Assembly: GCF_014779715.1 (NCBI RefSeq)
Contig: NZ_JACXYU010000004.1
Coordinates: forward strand, 124,001 to 188,000
DNA from: Streptomyces chumphonensis
GTDB taxonomy: Bacteria; Actinomycetota; Actinomycetes; Streptomycetales; Streptomycetaceae
Direction of reading: 5' to 3'
Length of the DNA: 64,000 nt
A program made the translations under genes and the position numbers. The notes under the pieces were generated by a model that searched no databases, had not been told where the DNA came from, and saw only the letters and a list, made by a program, of their open reading frames with translations. Below are positions 8,990-16,427 of the stretch, one piece after another (position 1 is the stretch's first letter; each line of letters begins with the position of its first letter).

Positions 8990-9130
8990 GCTCCTCGGCG
9001 GACCGTCCGGTCCGCCATCGCCGAAGACGGCGACAGGGGAGGAAGCCCGGTGCGAATCCGGCGCGGTCCCGCCACTGTGAATCCGGCCACACGGGCCGGG
9101 TGAGCCAGGAACTCCCGCCGTCCGACACCG
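8990..9130 (+). promoter_or_regulatory. Cobalamin (B12) riboswitch upstream of cobN
   Basis: The core is unmistakable. It contains GCCCGGTGCGAATCCGGCGC (9045-9064), then GCCACTGTGA (9071-9080), then the B12-box-type segment GCCAGGAACTCCCGCC (9104-9119). It is oriented towards cobN, and the cobN ribosome site AGGAAGG (9151-9157) lies just downstream. When cobalamin binds, this RNA is expected to shut cobN expression. A candidate -10 element, TACTAT, is at 8984-8989. The edges given are approximate. Confidence 0.93.
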
Positions 9131-9168
9131 CCCGGGGCGCGGACACCCCGAGGAAGGCCAGACGCCGC

Positions 9169-12100
9169 ATGATCCTGCTCCTGTCGACGTCCGACACCGA
9201 TCTGCTCAGCGCCCGCGCGGCCGACGGCCCGGTCCCCTACCGGTACGCCAACCCGGCCCGCCTCGACCTCGGCGAACTGCCCGCGCTCCTCGACGGCGCC
9301 GACCTCGTCGTCGTCCGGCTGCTCGGTGGTGTCCGGGCCTGGCAGGAGGGGCTGGACCTGCTCCTCGCGGAGGGGCGGCCCGTCGTCGTCCTCAGCGGTG
9401 AACAGGCCCCCGACGCCCAGCTCATGGCCTCCTCCACGGTGCCCGTCGGCATCGCCGCCGAGGCGCACGCCTACCTCGCGCACGGCGGCCCGCGGAACCT
9501 GGAGCAGCTCGCCCGCTTCCTGTCCGACACGGTGCTGCTCACCGGCCACGGCTTCGACCCGCCCGCCGCCGCGCCGACCTGGGGCCCGCTGGAGCGGACG
9601 GCCCGCGCCGACGTGACCGGACCCACCGTCGCGGTCCTCTACTACCGCGCCCACCACATGAGCGGCAACACCGCCTTCGTCGACGCCCTGTGCGGGGCGA
9701 TCGAGGACGCCGGCGGCCGGCCCCTGCCGCTGTACGTGGCCTCCCTCCGCGCGCCCGAGCCGGAGCTGGTCGAGGCCCTCGGCGCGGCCGACGCCGTCGT
9801 CACCACCGTCCTCGCCGCCGGCGGCACCAAGCCCGCCGAGGCGTCGGCGGGCGGGGACGACGAGTCCTGGGACGCCGGCGCCCTCACCCGGCTCGACGTG
9901 CCCGTCCTCCAGGCGCTGTGCCTCACCGGCTCCCGCACCGCCTGGGAGGAGAACGACGAGGGCGTCTCGCCGCTGGACGCGGCCACGCAGATCGCCGTCC
10001 CCGAGTTCGACGGGCGGCTCATCACCGTCCCCTTCTCCTTCAAGGAGATCGACGCCGACGGCCTGCCCGCCTACGTCCCCGATCCCGAACGGGCCGCCCG
10101 CGTCGCCGGGATCGCCGTCCGGCACGCCCGGCTCCGGCACGTCCCGGCGGCCGAGAAGCGCATCGCGCTCGTGCTCTCCGCCTACCCGACGAAGCACTCC
10201 CGCATCGGCAACGCGGTCGGCCTCGACACCCCGGCCAGCGCCGTGGAACTGCTGCGCCGACTGCGTGCCGAGGGCTACGACTTCGGCACCGAGGAGATCC
10301 CCGGCCTGGAGTCCGGCGACGGCGACGAACTGATCCGCGCCCTCATCGAGGCCGGCGGCCACGACCAGGACTGGCTCACCGAGGAGCAGCTGGCCCGCAA
10401 CCCCGTGCGCATCCCGGCCGCCGACTACCGCCGCTGGTTCGCCACCCTCCCCGCCGAGCTGCGCGAGGCCGTCGAGGAGCACTGGGGCCCGGCGCCGGGC
10501 ACGATGTTCGTCGACCACAGCCGCGCCGCCGACGGCGGCGACCCGGACGGCGACATCGTCCTCGCCGCTCTGCGCCGGGGGAACCTGCTCATCGCCATCC
10601 AGCCGCCGCGCGGCTTCGGCGAGAACCCCATCGCGATCTACCACGACCCCGACCTGCCGCCCTCGCACCACTACCTCGCCGCCTACCGCTGGATGGCGAG
10701 CCGGGCCGAGGACGGCGGCTTCGGCGCCGACGCCATGATCCACCTCGGCAAGCACGGCAACCTGGAGTGGCTGCCGGGCAAGAACGCCGGGCTGTCCGCC
10801 GCCTGCGGCCCCGACGCGGCCCTCGGCGACCTGCCGCTGGTCTACCCGTTCCTCGTCAACGACCCGGGCGAGGGCACCCAGGCCAAGCGCCGCGTCCACG
10901 CCACGCTCATCGACCACCTCGTCCCGCCCATGGCCCGCGCCGACTCCTACGGCGACATCGCGCGGCTCGAACAGCTGCTGGACGAGTACGCGCAGATCTC
11001 CGCCATGGACCCGGCCAAGCTGCCCGCGATCCGCGCCCAGATCTGGACGCTCATCCAGGCCGCCCGGCTCGACCACGACCTCGGTCTGGAGGCACGCCCC
11101 GACGACGACGGCTTCGACGACTTCCTGCTGCACGTCGACGGCTGGCTGTGCGAGGTCAAGGACGCGCAGATCCGTGACGGCCTGCACGTCCTCGGCGGCG
11201 CCCCGACCGGCCCGGAGCGCGTCAACCTCGTCCTCGCCGTCCTGCGCGCCCGGCAGATCTGGGGCGGCACGACCGCCCTGCCGGGGCTGCGGGAGGCGCT
11301 CGGCCTGGACGAGTCGGCGGCCACCCGCGTCGCCGCCGACACCGTCGAGGCCCGTGCCCGCGCCCTCGTCGAGGCCATGGAGGACGCCGGCTGGGACCCG
11401 GCCGCCGTGCCCGCCGTCGCCGCCGGAGAGCCCGAACAGGTCGCCGACATCCTGCGGTTCGCGGCCCGCGAGGTCGTGCCCCGGCTGGCCGGGACCACCG
11501 CCGAGCTGGACCACGCCGTGCACGCCCTGGCCGGCGGCTTCGTCCCCGCCGGGCCCTCCGGCTCACCCCTGCGCGGCCTGGTCAACGTCCTGCCGACCGG
11601 CCGCAACTTCTACTCCGTCGACCCCAAGGCCGTCCCCTCCCGGCTCGCCTGGGAGACCGGGCAGGCGCTCGCCGAGTCGCTGGCCGAGCGCTACCGGCGC
11701 GACAACGGCGAGTGGCCCACCTCCGTCGGCCTGTCCCTGTGGGGCACCAGCGCCATGCGCACGGCCGGCGACGACATCGCCGAGGCGCTGGCCCTCCTCG
11801 GCGTCCGGCCCGTGTGGGACGACGCCTCCCGCCGCGTCACCGGCCTGGATGCGGTGCCGCTGGAGGAACTGGGCCGCCCGCGCATCGACGTCACCCTGCG
11901 CATCTCCGGCTTCTTCCGCGACGCGTTCCCGCACGTCGTCGGACTGCTCGACGACGCCGTCCGGCTCGCGGCCTCCCTGGAGGAGCCGCACGGGAGCAAC
12001 CACGTGCGCGCCCACGCCCAGGCCGACCTCGCCGAGCACGGCGACGAACGCCGCGCCACCACCCGCATCTTCGGCTCCCGACCCGGCACCTACGGCGCGG

Positions 12101-12780
12101 GCCTGCTCCAGCTCATCGACTCCCGCGACTGGCGCACCGACGCCGACCTCGCCGAGGTCTACACCGTCTGGGGCGGCTACGCCTACGGCCGGGGGCTGGA
12201 CGGCCGTCCGGCCCGGGAGGAGATGGAGACCGCCTACCGGCGCATCGAGGTCGCGGCGAAGAACACCGACACCCGCGAGCACGACATCGCCGACTCCGAC
12301 GACTACTTCCAGTACCACGGCGGCATGGTCGCCACGGTCCGGGCGCTGAAGGGCACCGCCCCCGAGGCGTACATCGGCGACTCCACGCGGCCCGAGACCG
12401 TCCGCACCCGCACCCTGGTCGAGGAGACCTCCCGCGTCTTCCGCGCCCGCGTCGTCAACCCCAAGTGGATCGAGGCGATGCGCCGCCACGGGTACAAGGG
12501 CGCCTTCGAACTCGCCGCCACCGTGGACTACCTGTTCGGCTACGACGCCACCACCGGCGTCGTCGCCGACTGGATGTACGACAAGCTGGCCCAGACGTAC
12601 GTGCTGGACCCGGAGAACCGCGCCTTCCTCCAGGAGGCCAACCCCTGGGCCCTGCACGGCATCGCCGAGCGGCTGCTGGAGGCCGAGTCGCGCGGGCTGT
12701 GGGCCAAGCCGGACGCGGAGACCCTGGAGGCGCTGCGCGCCGCGTTCCTGGAGGCGGAGGGCGACCTCGAATCCGACTGA
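9169..12780 (+). CDS. cobN: CobN, cobaltochelatase large subunit
   Basis: At 1203 residues this is the large subunit of the ATP-dependent cobaltochelatase that inserts Co2+ into hydrogenobyrinic acid a,c-diamide, working with CobS/CobT- or ChlI/ChlD-like AAA subunits that are not in this window. The CobN/ChlH signature MIHLGKHGNLEWLPGKNAG is present, as are GRNFYSVDPKAVPSRLAW and EGYDFGTEEIPG. The start is ATG at 9169, 11 bases after a strong AGGAAGG. An in-frame upstream start at 9100 would sit inside the riboswitch core and is rejected. A perfect hairpin follows the stop. Confidence 0.96.
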   Translation: MILLLSTSDTDLLSARAADGPVPYRYANPARLDLGELPALLDGADLVVVRLLGGVRAWQEGLDLLLAEGRPVVVLSGEQAPDAQLMASSTVPVGIAAEAHAYLAHGGPRNLEQLARFLSDTVLLTGHGFDPPAAAPTWGPLERTARADVTGPTVAVLYYRAHHMSGNTAFVDALCGAIEDAGGRPLPLYVASLRAPEPELVEALGAADAVVTTVLAAGGTKPAEASAGGDDESWDAGALTRLDVPVLQALCLTGSRTAWEENDEGVSPLDAATQIAVPEFDGRLITVPFSFKEIDADGLPAYVPDPERAARVAGIAVRHARLRHVPAAEKRIALVLSAYPTKHSRIGNAVGLDTPASAVELLRRLRAEGYDFGTEEIPGLESGDGDELIRALIEAGGHDQDWLTEEQLARNPVRIPAADYRRWFATLPAELREAVEEHWGPAPGTMFVDHSRAADGGDPDGDIVLAALRRGNLLIAIQPPRGFGENPIAIYHDPDLPPSHHYLAAYRWMASRAEDGGFGADAMIHLGKHGNLEWLPGKNAGLSAACGPDAALGDLPLVYPFLVNDPGEGTQAKRRVHATLIDHLVPPMARADSYGDIARLEQLLDEYAQISAMDPAKLPAIRAQIWTLIQAARLDHDLGLEARPDDDGFDDFLLHVDGWLCEVKDAQIRDGLHVLGGAPTGPERVNLVLAVLRARQIWGGTTALPGLREALGLDESAATRVAADTVEARARALVEAMEDAGWDPAAVPAVAAGEPEQVADILRFAAREVVPRLAGTTAELDHAVHALAGGFVPAGPSGSPLRGLVNVLPTGRNFYSVDPKAVPSRLAWETGQALAESLAERYRRDNGEWPTSVGLSLWGTSAMRTAGDDIAEALALLGVRPVWDDASRRVTGLDAVPLEELGRPRIDVTLRISGFFRDAFPHVVGLLDDAVRLAASLEEPHGSNHVRAHAQADLAEHGDERRATTRIFGSRPGTYGAGLLQLIDSRDWRTDADLAEVYTVWGGYAYGRGLDGRPAREEMETAYRRIEVAAKNTDTREHDIADSDDYFQYHGGMVATVRALKGTAPEAYIGDSTRPETVRTRTLVEETSRVFRARVVNPKWIEAMRRHGYKGAFELAATVDYLFGYDATTGVVADWMYDKLAQTYVLDPENRAFLQEANPWALHGIAERLLEAESRGLWAKPDAETLEALRAAFLEAEGDLESD

Positions 12781-12832
12781 GCCCGACCGACTCCGGCCGA
12801 ATCCCGGCTGAGTCCGGCTGAATCCCGGCTGA

Positions 12833-12876
12833 CCCGGCCGGGCCCGAAACCGCTGGCGGCGACGGGCCCGGCCGGG
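12833..12876. terminator. Perfect 13-bp hairpin after cobN
   Basis: The left arm 12833-12845 and right arm 12864-12876 are exact reverse complements (13 bp, all G/C). They enclose an 18-base loop. There is no T-run, which is normal for streptomycete terminators. Imperfect direct repeats of the type TCCCGGCTGA precede it (12799-12832). Confidence 0.65.
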
Positions 12877-12889
12877 ACACAATCCGCCG

Positions 12890-14047
12890 ATGAAGATCAC
12901 CGCGCGCGAGCTCAACCGGGCCACCCTCGGCCGTCAACTCCTCCTGCGACGCGAGGCGCTGGCCGTCCCCGACGCGGTGCGCCGCATCGTCGCCGTCCAG
13001 GCCCAGCAGCCCGCCTCGCCGTACCTCGCCCTGTGGAACCGGGTCAGCGACCTGGCGCTCGCCGAGGTCGACGCCGCCTTCACCGACCGCTCCGTCGTCA
13101 AGGCCACCCTGCTGCGCCTGACCCTGCACGCCGTCCACGCCGACGACGACCCGGTGTTCCGCGCGGCGATGCGGCCGACGCTGCGTGCCGCGCGGCTGGG
13201 CGACCGCTTCGCCGACGCCGGTCTCACCCCCGCCGACGCCGAACGGCTGGTGCCGCAGCTCCTGGCCTTCGCCGACCGGCCCCGGACCTCCGCCGAACTG
13301 CGGGCGTGGCTGGCGGAGCGGTTGGGCGCGGAGCAGACGGCCGGGGCCTGGTGGGGGCTGCGCGCCTACGCGCCCCTGCACCACGCGCCCACCGGCGGCC
13401 CGTGGTCGTTCGGCTTCAGCCCGTCCTACGTCGCGGCGCCCGCCGCGTCCCTCCCCGCGCCGGACGGGGCCGACGCCGGCCCGGACGCGGCGGCGCGGGC
13501 GCTGGAAGCGCTCACCCTGCGCTACCTGGCCGGCTTCGGCCCCGCCTCCGTAGCGGACGTCGCCCAGTTCGCCACCGTGCGGCGCACCGCCGTCCGGGAG
13601 GCACTGCGCGCCCTCGGCGACGCCGTCGAACAGCTCGAAGGCCCCGACGGCGCCACCCTGTACGACGTCCCCGAAGCCCCGCGCCCGCCCGCCGACACCC
13701 CGGCCCCGCCCCGGCTCATGGCCATGTGGGACAGCACCCTGCTCGCCTACGCCGACCGGGCCCGCGTCCTCCCTCCCGCCTACCGCCGCCTGGTGATACG
13801 CAGCAACGGCGACGTGCTGCCCACCCTGCTCGTCGACGGTCACGTCGCCGGGGTGTGGCGGCCGGTCGAGGACGGCATCGAGGCCACGGCCTTCCACACG
13901 CTGCCGCCGGCCGTGTGGGACGCCCTCGCGGCGGAGGCCGGGGCCCTGGCGGCGCTGCTCGCCGACCGCGACCCCCGCCCCTACCGCCGCTACGACCACT
14001 GGTGGGCCAAGCTCCCGGACGCCCGGCCGCGCCTGCTCACCCCCTAG
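12890..14047 (+). CDS. AlkZ/YcaQ-like winged-helix DNA glycosylase candidate (HTH_42 family)
   Basis: The 385-residue protein belongs to the winged-helix family once called DUF1006/HTH_42, which includes bacterial DNA glycosylases that unhook interstrand crosslinks. Near the N-terminus, after helical RELNRATLGRQLLL, it has VAVQAQQP with Gln37-Ala-Gln39. This is the QxQ form of the catalytic motif that, from memory, marks AlkZ of the azinomycin producer; the E. coli YcaQ form is QxD. Other family blocks are LRLTLHAVHADD, LRYLAGFGPASVADVAQF and LMAMWDSTLLAYADRAR. The start is ATG at 12890, with no close upstream partner. A role in repairing bulky or crosslinked adducts is inferred. Confidence 0.75.
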   Translation: MKITARELNRATLGRQLLLRREALAVPDAVRRIVAVQAQQPASPYLALWNRVSDLALAEVDAAFTDRSVVKATLLRLTLHAVHADDDPVFRAAMRPTLRAARLGDRFADAGLTPADAERLVPQLLAFADRPRTSAELRAWLAERLGAEQTAGAWWGLRAYAPLHHAPTGGPWSFGFSPSYVAAPAASLPAPDGADAGPDAAARALEALTLRYLAGFGPASVADVAQFATVRRTAVREALRALGDAVEQLEGPDGATLYDVPEAPRPPADTPAPPRLMAMWDSTLLAYADRARVLPPAYRRLVIRSNGDVLPTLLVDGHVAGVWRPVEDGIEATAFHTLPPAVWDALAAEAGALAALLADRDPRPYRRYDHWWAKLPDARPRLLTP

Positions 14048-14049
14048 GG

Positions 14050-14068
14050 CCGCCCGGGAGCCGGGCGG
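14050..14068. terminator. Short hairpin between convergent genes
   Basis: CCGCCCGG (14050-14057), loop GAG, CCGGGCGG (14061-14068) form a perfect 8-bp stem. It lies exactly between the stop of the glycosylase gene (14047) and the stop of the facing regulator gene (14070), so it probably ends transcription from both sides. Confidence 0.6.
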
Positions 14069-14069
14069 G

Positions 14070-15041
14070 TCACTCGAGCTCGCCGGAGCGGGCGAGCAGG
14101 TAGGCGAGCTGGGCCCGGCTGCGGCTGCCGAACGTCTCCGCCGCCCGCCTGACGTGGTTGGCCACGGTCCGCGTGCTCATGCCCAGCCGGGCGGCGATGG
14201 CCGTGTCCGTGTGCCCCTCGACCATCAGCCGCAGCACGGTCAGCCGCTTCTCGTCCGTCAGCGGCGCGGGCCGGCCGTGCGGTGTCCGGAAGTCGACGGG
14301 CTCCGCGCGCTGCCAGGCGTGGTCGAAGACGTCCGCGACGAAGCCGACGACGCCCGGGTGCTCGATCGCCAGCGCCCCGTCACCCTGCTCGGCGCTGTGG
14401 TCCGGGATCAGGGCGAAGCTCCGGTCGTAGAGGAAGACCCGGTCGAACAGCTCGTCCAGGGTGCGGAACTCCCCTCCGTGCGCGTGCACTTCGGCCATGA
14501 AGTCCACCACCGGCCCGTGCGCGCGCACGGAGTGCTGGTAGAGCGCCCGCACCCGCACGCCGCGGGCGAGCAGGCCGAGGACGCGCGGCAGGTTGCGGCG
14601 CAGCAGCTCCGGAGGGCGCGGCGCCTGCGGCTGCGCGTACCGGAACTCCGTGTGGCACTCAGCCCCCTTCTGCCGCACCGCCGCCACGATCACCTCCCGC
14701 CCCTCCAGCCGCCGCACCGGGGCCAGGCTCTCCCGCAGCCCCTCGTCCCATAAGCCCTGCACGGTCGCGAAGGCGTCGCGCAGCACGCCCAGCCGCTGCC
14801 GTCCGTCCCGGATCGCCTGCTCGACGGGGTGGGCCAGCCGGTGCGACGCCAGACCCGGCGGCACCGGCGTGAAGACCTCCGTCCGGTCGTCGCGCCGCCG
14901 CAGCAGCCGCAGGTCCAGCAGGCAGGCGGGGATCTCGCCGGAGACCGCGCCGTGCGTGAGCGCGTCCCGGTACACGGCCAGTCCTCTGGCGCAGGGGGGC
15001 TCGGGTTCGGTCGCGGTCGGTTCGTCCGGTTCTCGGCACAT
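14070..15041 (-). CDS. LuxR-type helix-turn-helix transcriptional regulator
   Basis: The 323-residue regulator carries a C-terminal LuxR-type DNA-binding domain (LTDEKRLTVLRLMVEGHTDT, RLGMSTRTVANHVRRA). Its N-terminal part has no recognisable response-regulator receiver; a block with RALYQHSVRAHGPVVDFM resembles the effector domain of TrmB-like/HTH regulators common in streptomycetes. ATG at 15041 is preferred over an upstream ATG because AGGGGACGGAA lies just before it. It has the same layout as the regulator at 48384-49379, with a shared LYQHSxR block, so the two are probably paralogues. The ligand and targets are unknown. Confidence 0.8.
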   Translation of the reverse strand: MCREPDEPTATEPEPPCARGLAVYRDALTHGAVSGEIPACLLDLRLLRRRDDRTEVFTPVPPGLASHRLAHPVEQAIRDGRQRLGVLRDAFATVQGLWDEGLRESLAPVRRLEGREVIVAAVRQKGAECHTEFRYAQPQAPRPPELLRRNLPRVLGLLARGVRVRALYQHSVRAHGPVVDFMAEVHAHGGEFRTLDELFDRVFLYDRSFALIPDHSAEQGDGALAIEHPGVVGFVADVFDHAWQRAEPVDFRTPHGRPAPLTDEKRLTVLRLMVEGHTDTAIAARLGMSTRTVANHVRRAAETFGSRSRAQLAYLLARSGELE

Positions 15042-15342
15042 TTCCGTCCCCTGCGTGTTTCGGCAATGCGAGATCCGGCATCCTCTCATCGGTCGGTCTC
15101 CCGGCACGGGCCCGACATGATGGGCGCCGTGGCCACGCGGACACGGGGGACGTGGCCGTGCAACGGGGGAACCCCTGGCGCCGCACCAGCGCGCACGCCT
15201 GTGACGAGGTCGGCTCCACGGACCCGTCCGGCTCCGGCCGACGGGACGTCCGTGGCCGCCGAAAGCCCGTTGGTGCGCGCCGGGCGCCGTACGCGGGAGG
15301 TGTGCCCCTCCCGCGTGCTCCGCCCCACGGCGGCGTCCGTCC
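15042..15342. other. Intergenic region upstream of the LuxR-type regulator
   Basis: I see no gene here. It should contain the promoter of the leftward regulator. A GGCCACG/CGTGGCC inverted pair sits around 15131-15157 and could be a weak hairpin or operator. Nothing else stands out. Confidence 0.4.
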
Positions 15343-15834
15343 TCAGGCGGCCCCGCGCCGGGCGGCCTCCCGGCGGACGATCCAGGCGGCGCGGCCCGCC
15401 GACCACAACACCAACATCCCCACCAGCGGGCCGACGAGGAACACCACGCCGACCACCGCCAGGTCGATGCCCAGCGTCACGTCCGTCAGCACCCGCCAGG
15501 CGGCGCCCGAGACGAGCCCGGCCACCACGAGCGGCCCGACCACGCTCCACCGGCACGGGTCGTACCCGCGCCACCGCACCACCGCGCCCCGCAGCAGCAG
15601 CGCCAGCAGCAGCACCACCAACGCGCCCGCGCCCAGGGCGTGCTGGGCGACCGAGCTCCGCACGAGCGGCTCGACGAACCGCGTGCCGCCGTCCGGCCCG
15701 CCGTCGCCGCCCAGATCCCCGACGGCCCACCAGGTGAGCACGGGGGCGGCCAGGACGAGCCCGCAGGCCACCGCCGGGACCGCCCCGACCCGTCCGGCCA
15801 GCCGCTGACCGAGCGGTGGTCTGCGCGCGTTCAC
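15343..15834 (-). CDS. Small polytopic membrane protein, copy B of a tandem pair
   Basis: The 163-residue protein has four predicted membrane helices: AVACGLVLAAPVLTWWAVG, ALVVLLLALLLRGAVV, SVVGPLVVAGLVSGAAW, and LAVVGVVFLVGPLVGMLV. The last helix ends in LWSAGRAAWIVRR, which parallels the end of the neighbouring gene (LWSAGCAIWLLW), so the two look like a diverged tandem duplication. The start is GTG at 15834, overlapping the upstream stop by 4 nt (GTGA). I do not recognise the family. No catalytic or binding motif is visible, and the function is unknown. Confidence 0.75.
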   Translation of the reverse strand: MNARRPPLGQRLAGRVGAVPAVACGLVLAAPVLTWWAVGDLGGDGGPDGGTRFVEPLVRSSVAQHALGAGALVVLLLALLLRGAVVRWRGYDPCRWSVVGPLVVAGLVSGAAWRVLTDVTLGIDLAVVGVVFLVGPLVGMLVLWSAGRAAWIVRREAARRGAA

Positions 15835-16298
15835 GGGCGCCGCCCGCCGGTCCACAGGAGCCAGATGGCGCAGCCCGCGGACCACAGGAGCAGGCCCGCC
15901 ACGAGCGGACCGCCGAGCAACAGCGCGAAACCGGCCCCGATGTTGGCCCCGATGCTCGGAGCGGTGATCACGGCCCATGCCGCGCCCGCACCGACGCCGG
16001 CCACCAGGGCCGGGGCCAGCGCCGTCCACCAGCGGGCGTCGAACGTACCCCGCTGCACCGCCTGGAGCACCACTATGCCGCACAGCACGACCAGCGTGAG
16101 TGAGACCGTCCCGAGCAGCGCCGTGACCTCCGAGCTCGGCGGACGCACGGCGTAGTCGGGGTCGACGACATCCGGGTCGGCCGTCACCGCGCCGACGACC
16201 CACCACACGGTGACCGGCAGGGCGAGCACCAGACCGACCGAGGCGGCAACCGTCGCCGGGGCCCACCCGCGGCCTTCCGCTCCTTCTCCTGTGTCCAT
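15831..16298 (-). CDS. Small polytopic membrane protein, copy A of a tandem pair
   Basis: The 155-residue protein starts at the ATG at 16298. It has four predicted helices, including VGLVLALPVTVWWVVGAV, LLGTVSLTLVVLCGIVVL, ALAPALVAGVGAGAAWAV and LLLGGPLVAGLLLWSAG. Helix order, the WWxVG motif in the first helix and the GGPLVAG...LWSAG block in the last are shared with the downstream copy. This one is first in a two-gene operon reading leftwards, divergent from the KimA-like permease gene. The function is unknown, and a pair of interacting membrane subunits is one possibility. Confidence 0.75.
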   Translation of the reverse strand: MDTGEGAEGRGWAPATVAASVGLVLALPVTVWWVVGAVTADPDVVDPDYAVRPPSSEVTALLGTVSLTLVVLCGIVVLQAVQRGTFDARWWTALAPALVAGVGAGAAWAVITAPSIGANIGAGFALLLGGPLVAGLLLWSAGCAIWLLWTGGRRP

Positions 16299-16427
16299 GG
16301 CCGCAGTATCCCCGCACCCGCGCGCCGACGGCCATGCGCGCGGGTGCCAGTGCCCACCCGCTAAGGCTGTGGCAAGATCCGCCGTCGGGCGGCTCCCGCG
16401 GGCGTCCCCGTGCATACGATCGCGCGC

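Noticed and set aside
9100..9168. Upstream in-frame start for cobN
   Set aside because: It lies inside the riboswitch core and would add a sequence translated from the B12 box. The ATG at 9169 has a strong ribosome site.
8986..11523. 845-codon open frame on the minus strand opposite cobN
   Set aside because: No family motifs are visible, and cobN on the plus strand is fully conserved. This is an antisense artefact.
16299..16427. c-di-AMP (ydaO-type) riboswitch before the KimA-like gene
   Set aside because: The short leader shows none of the conserved ydaO elements, and the start codon lies too close to the -10-like element.
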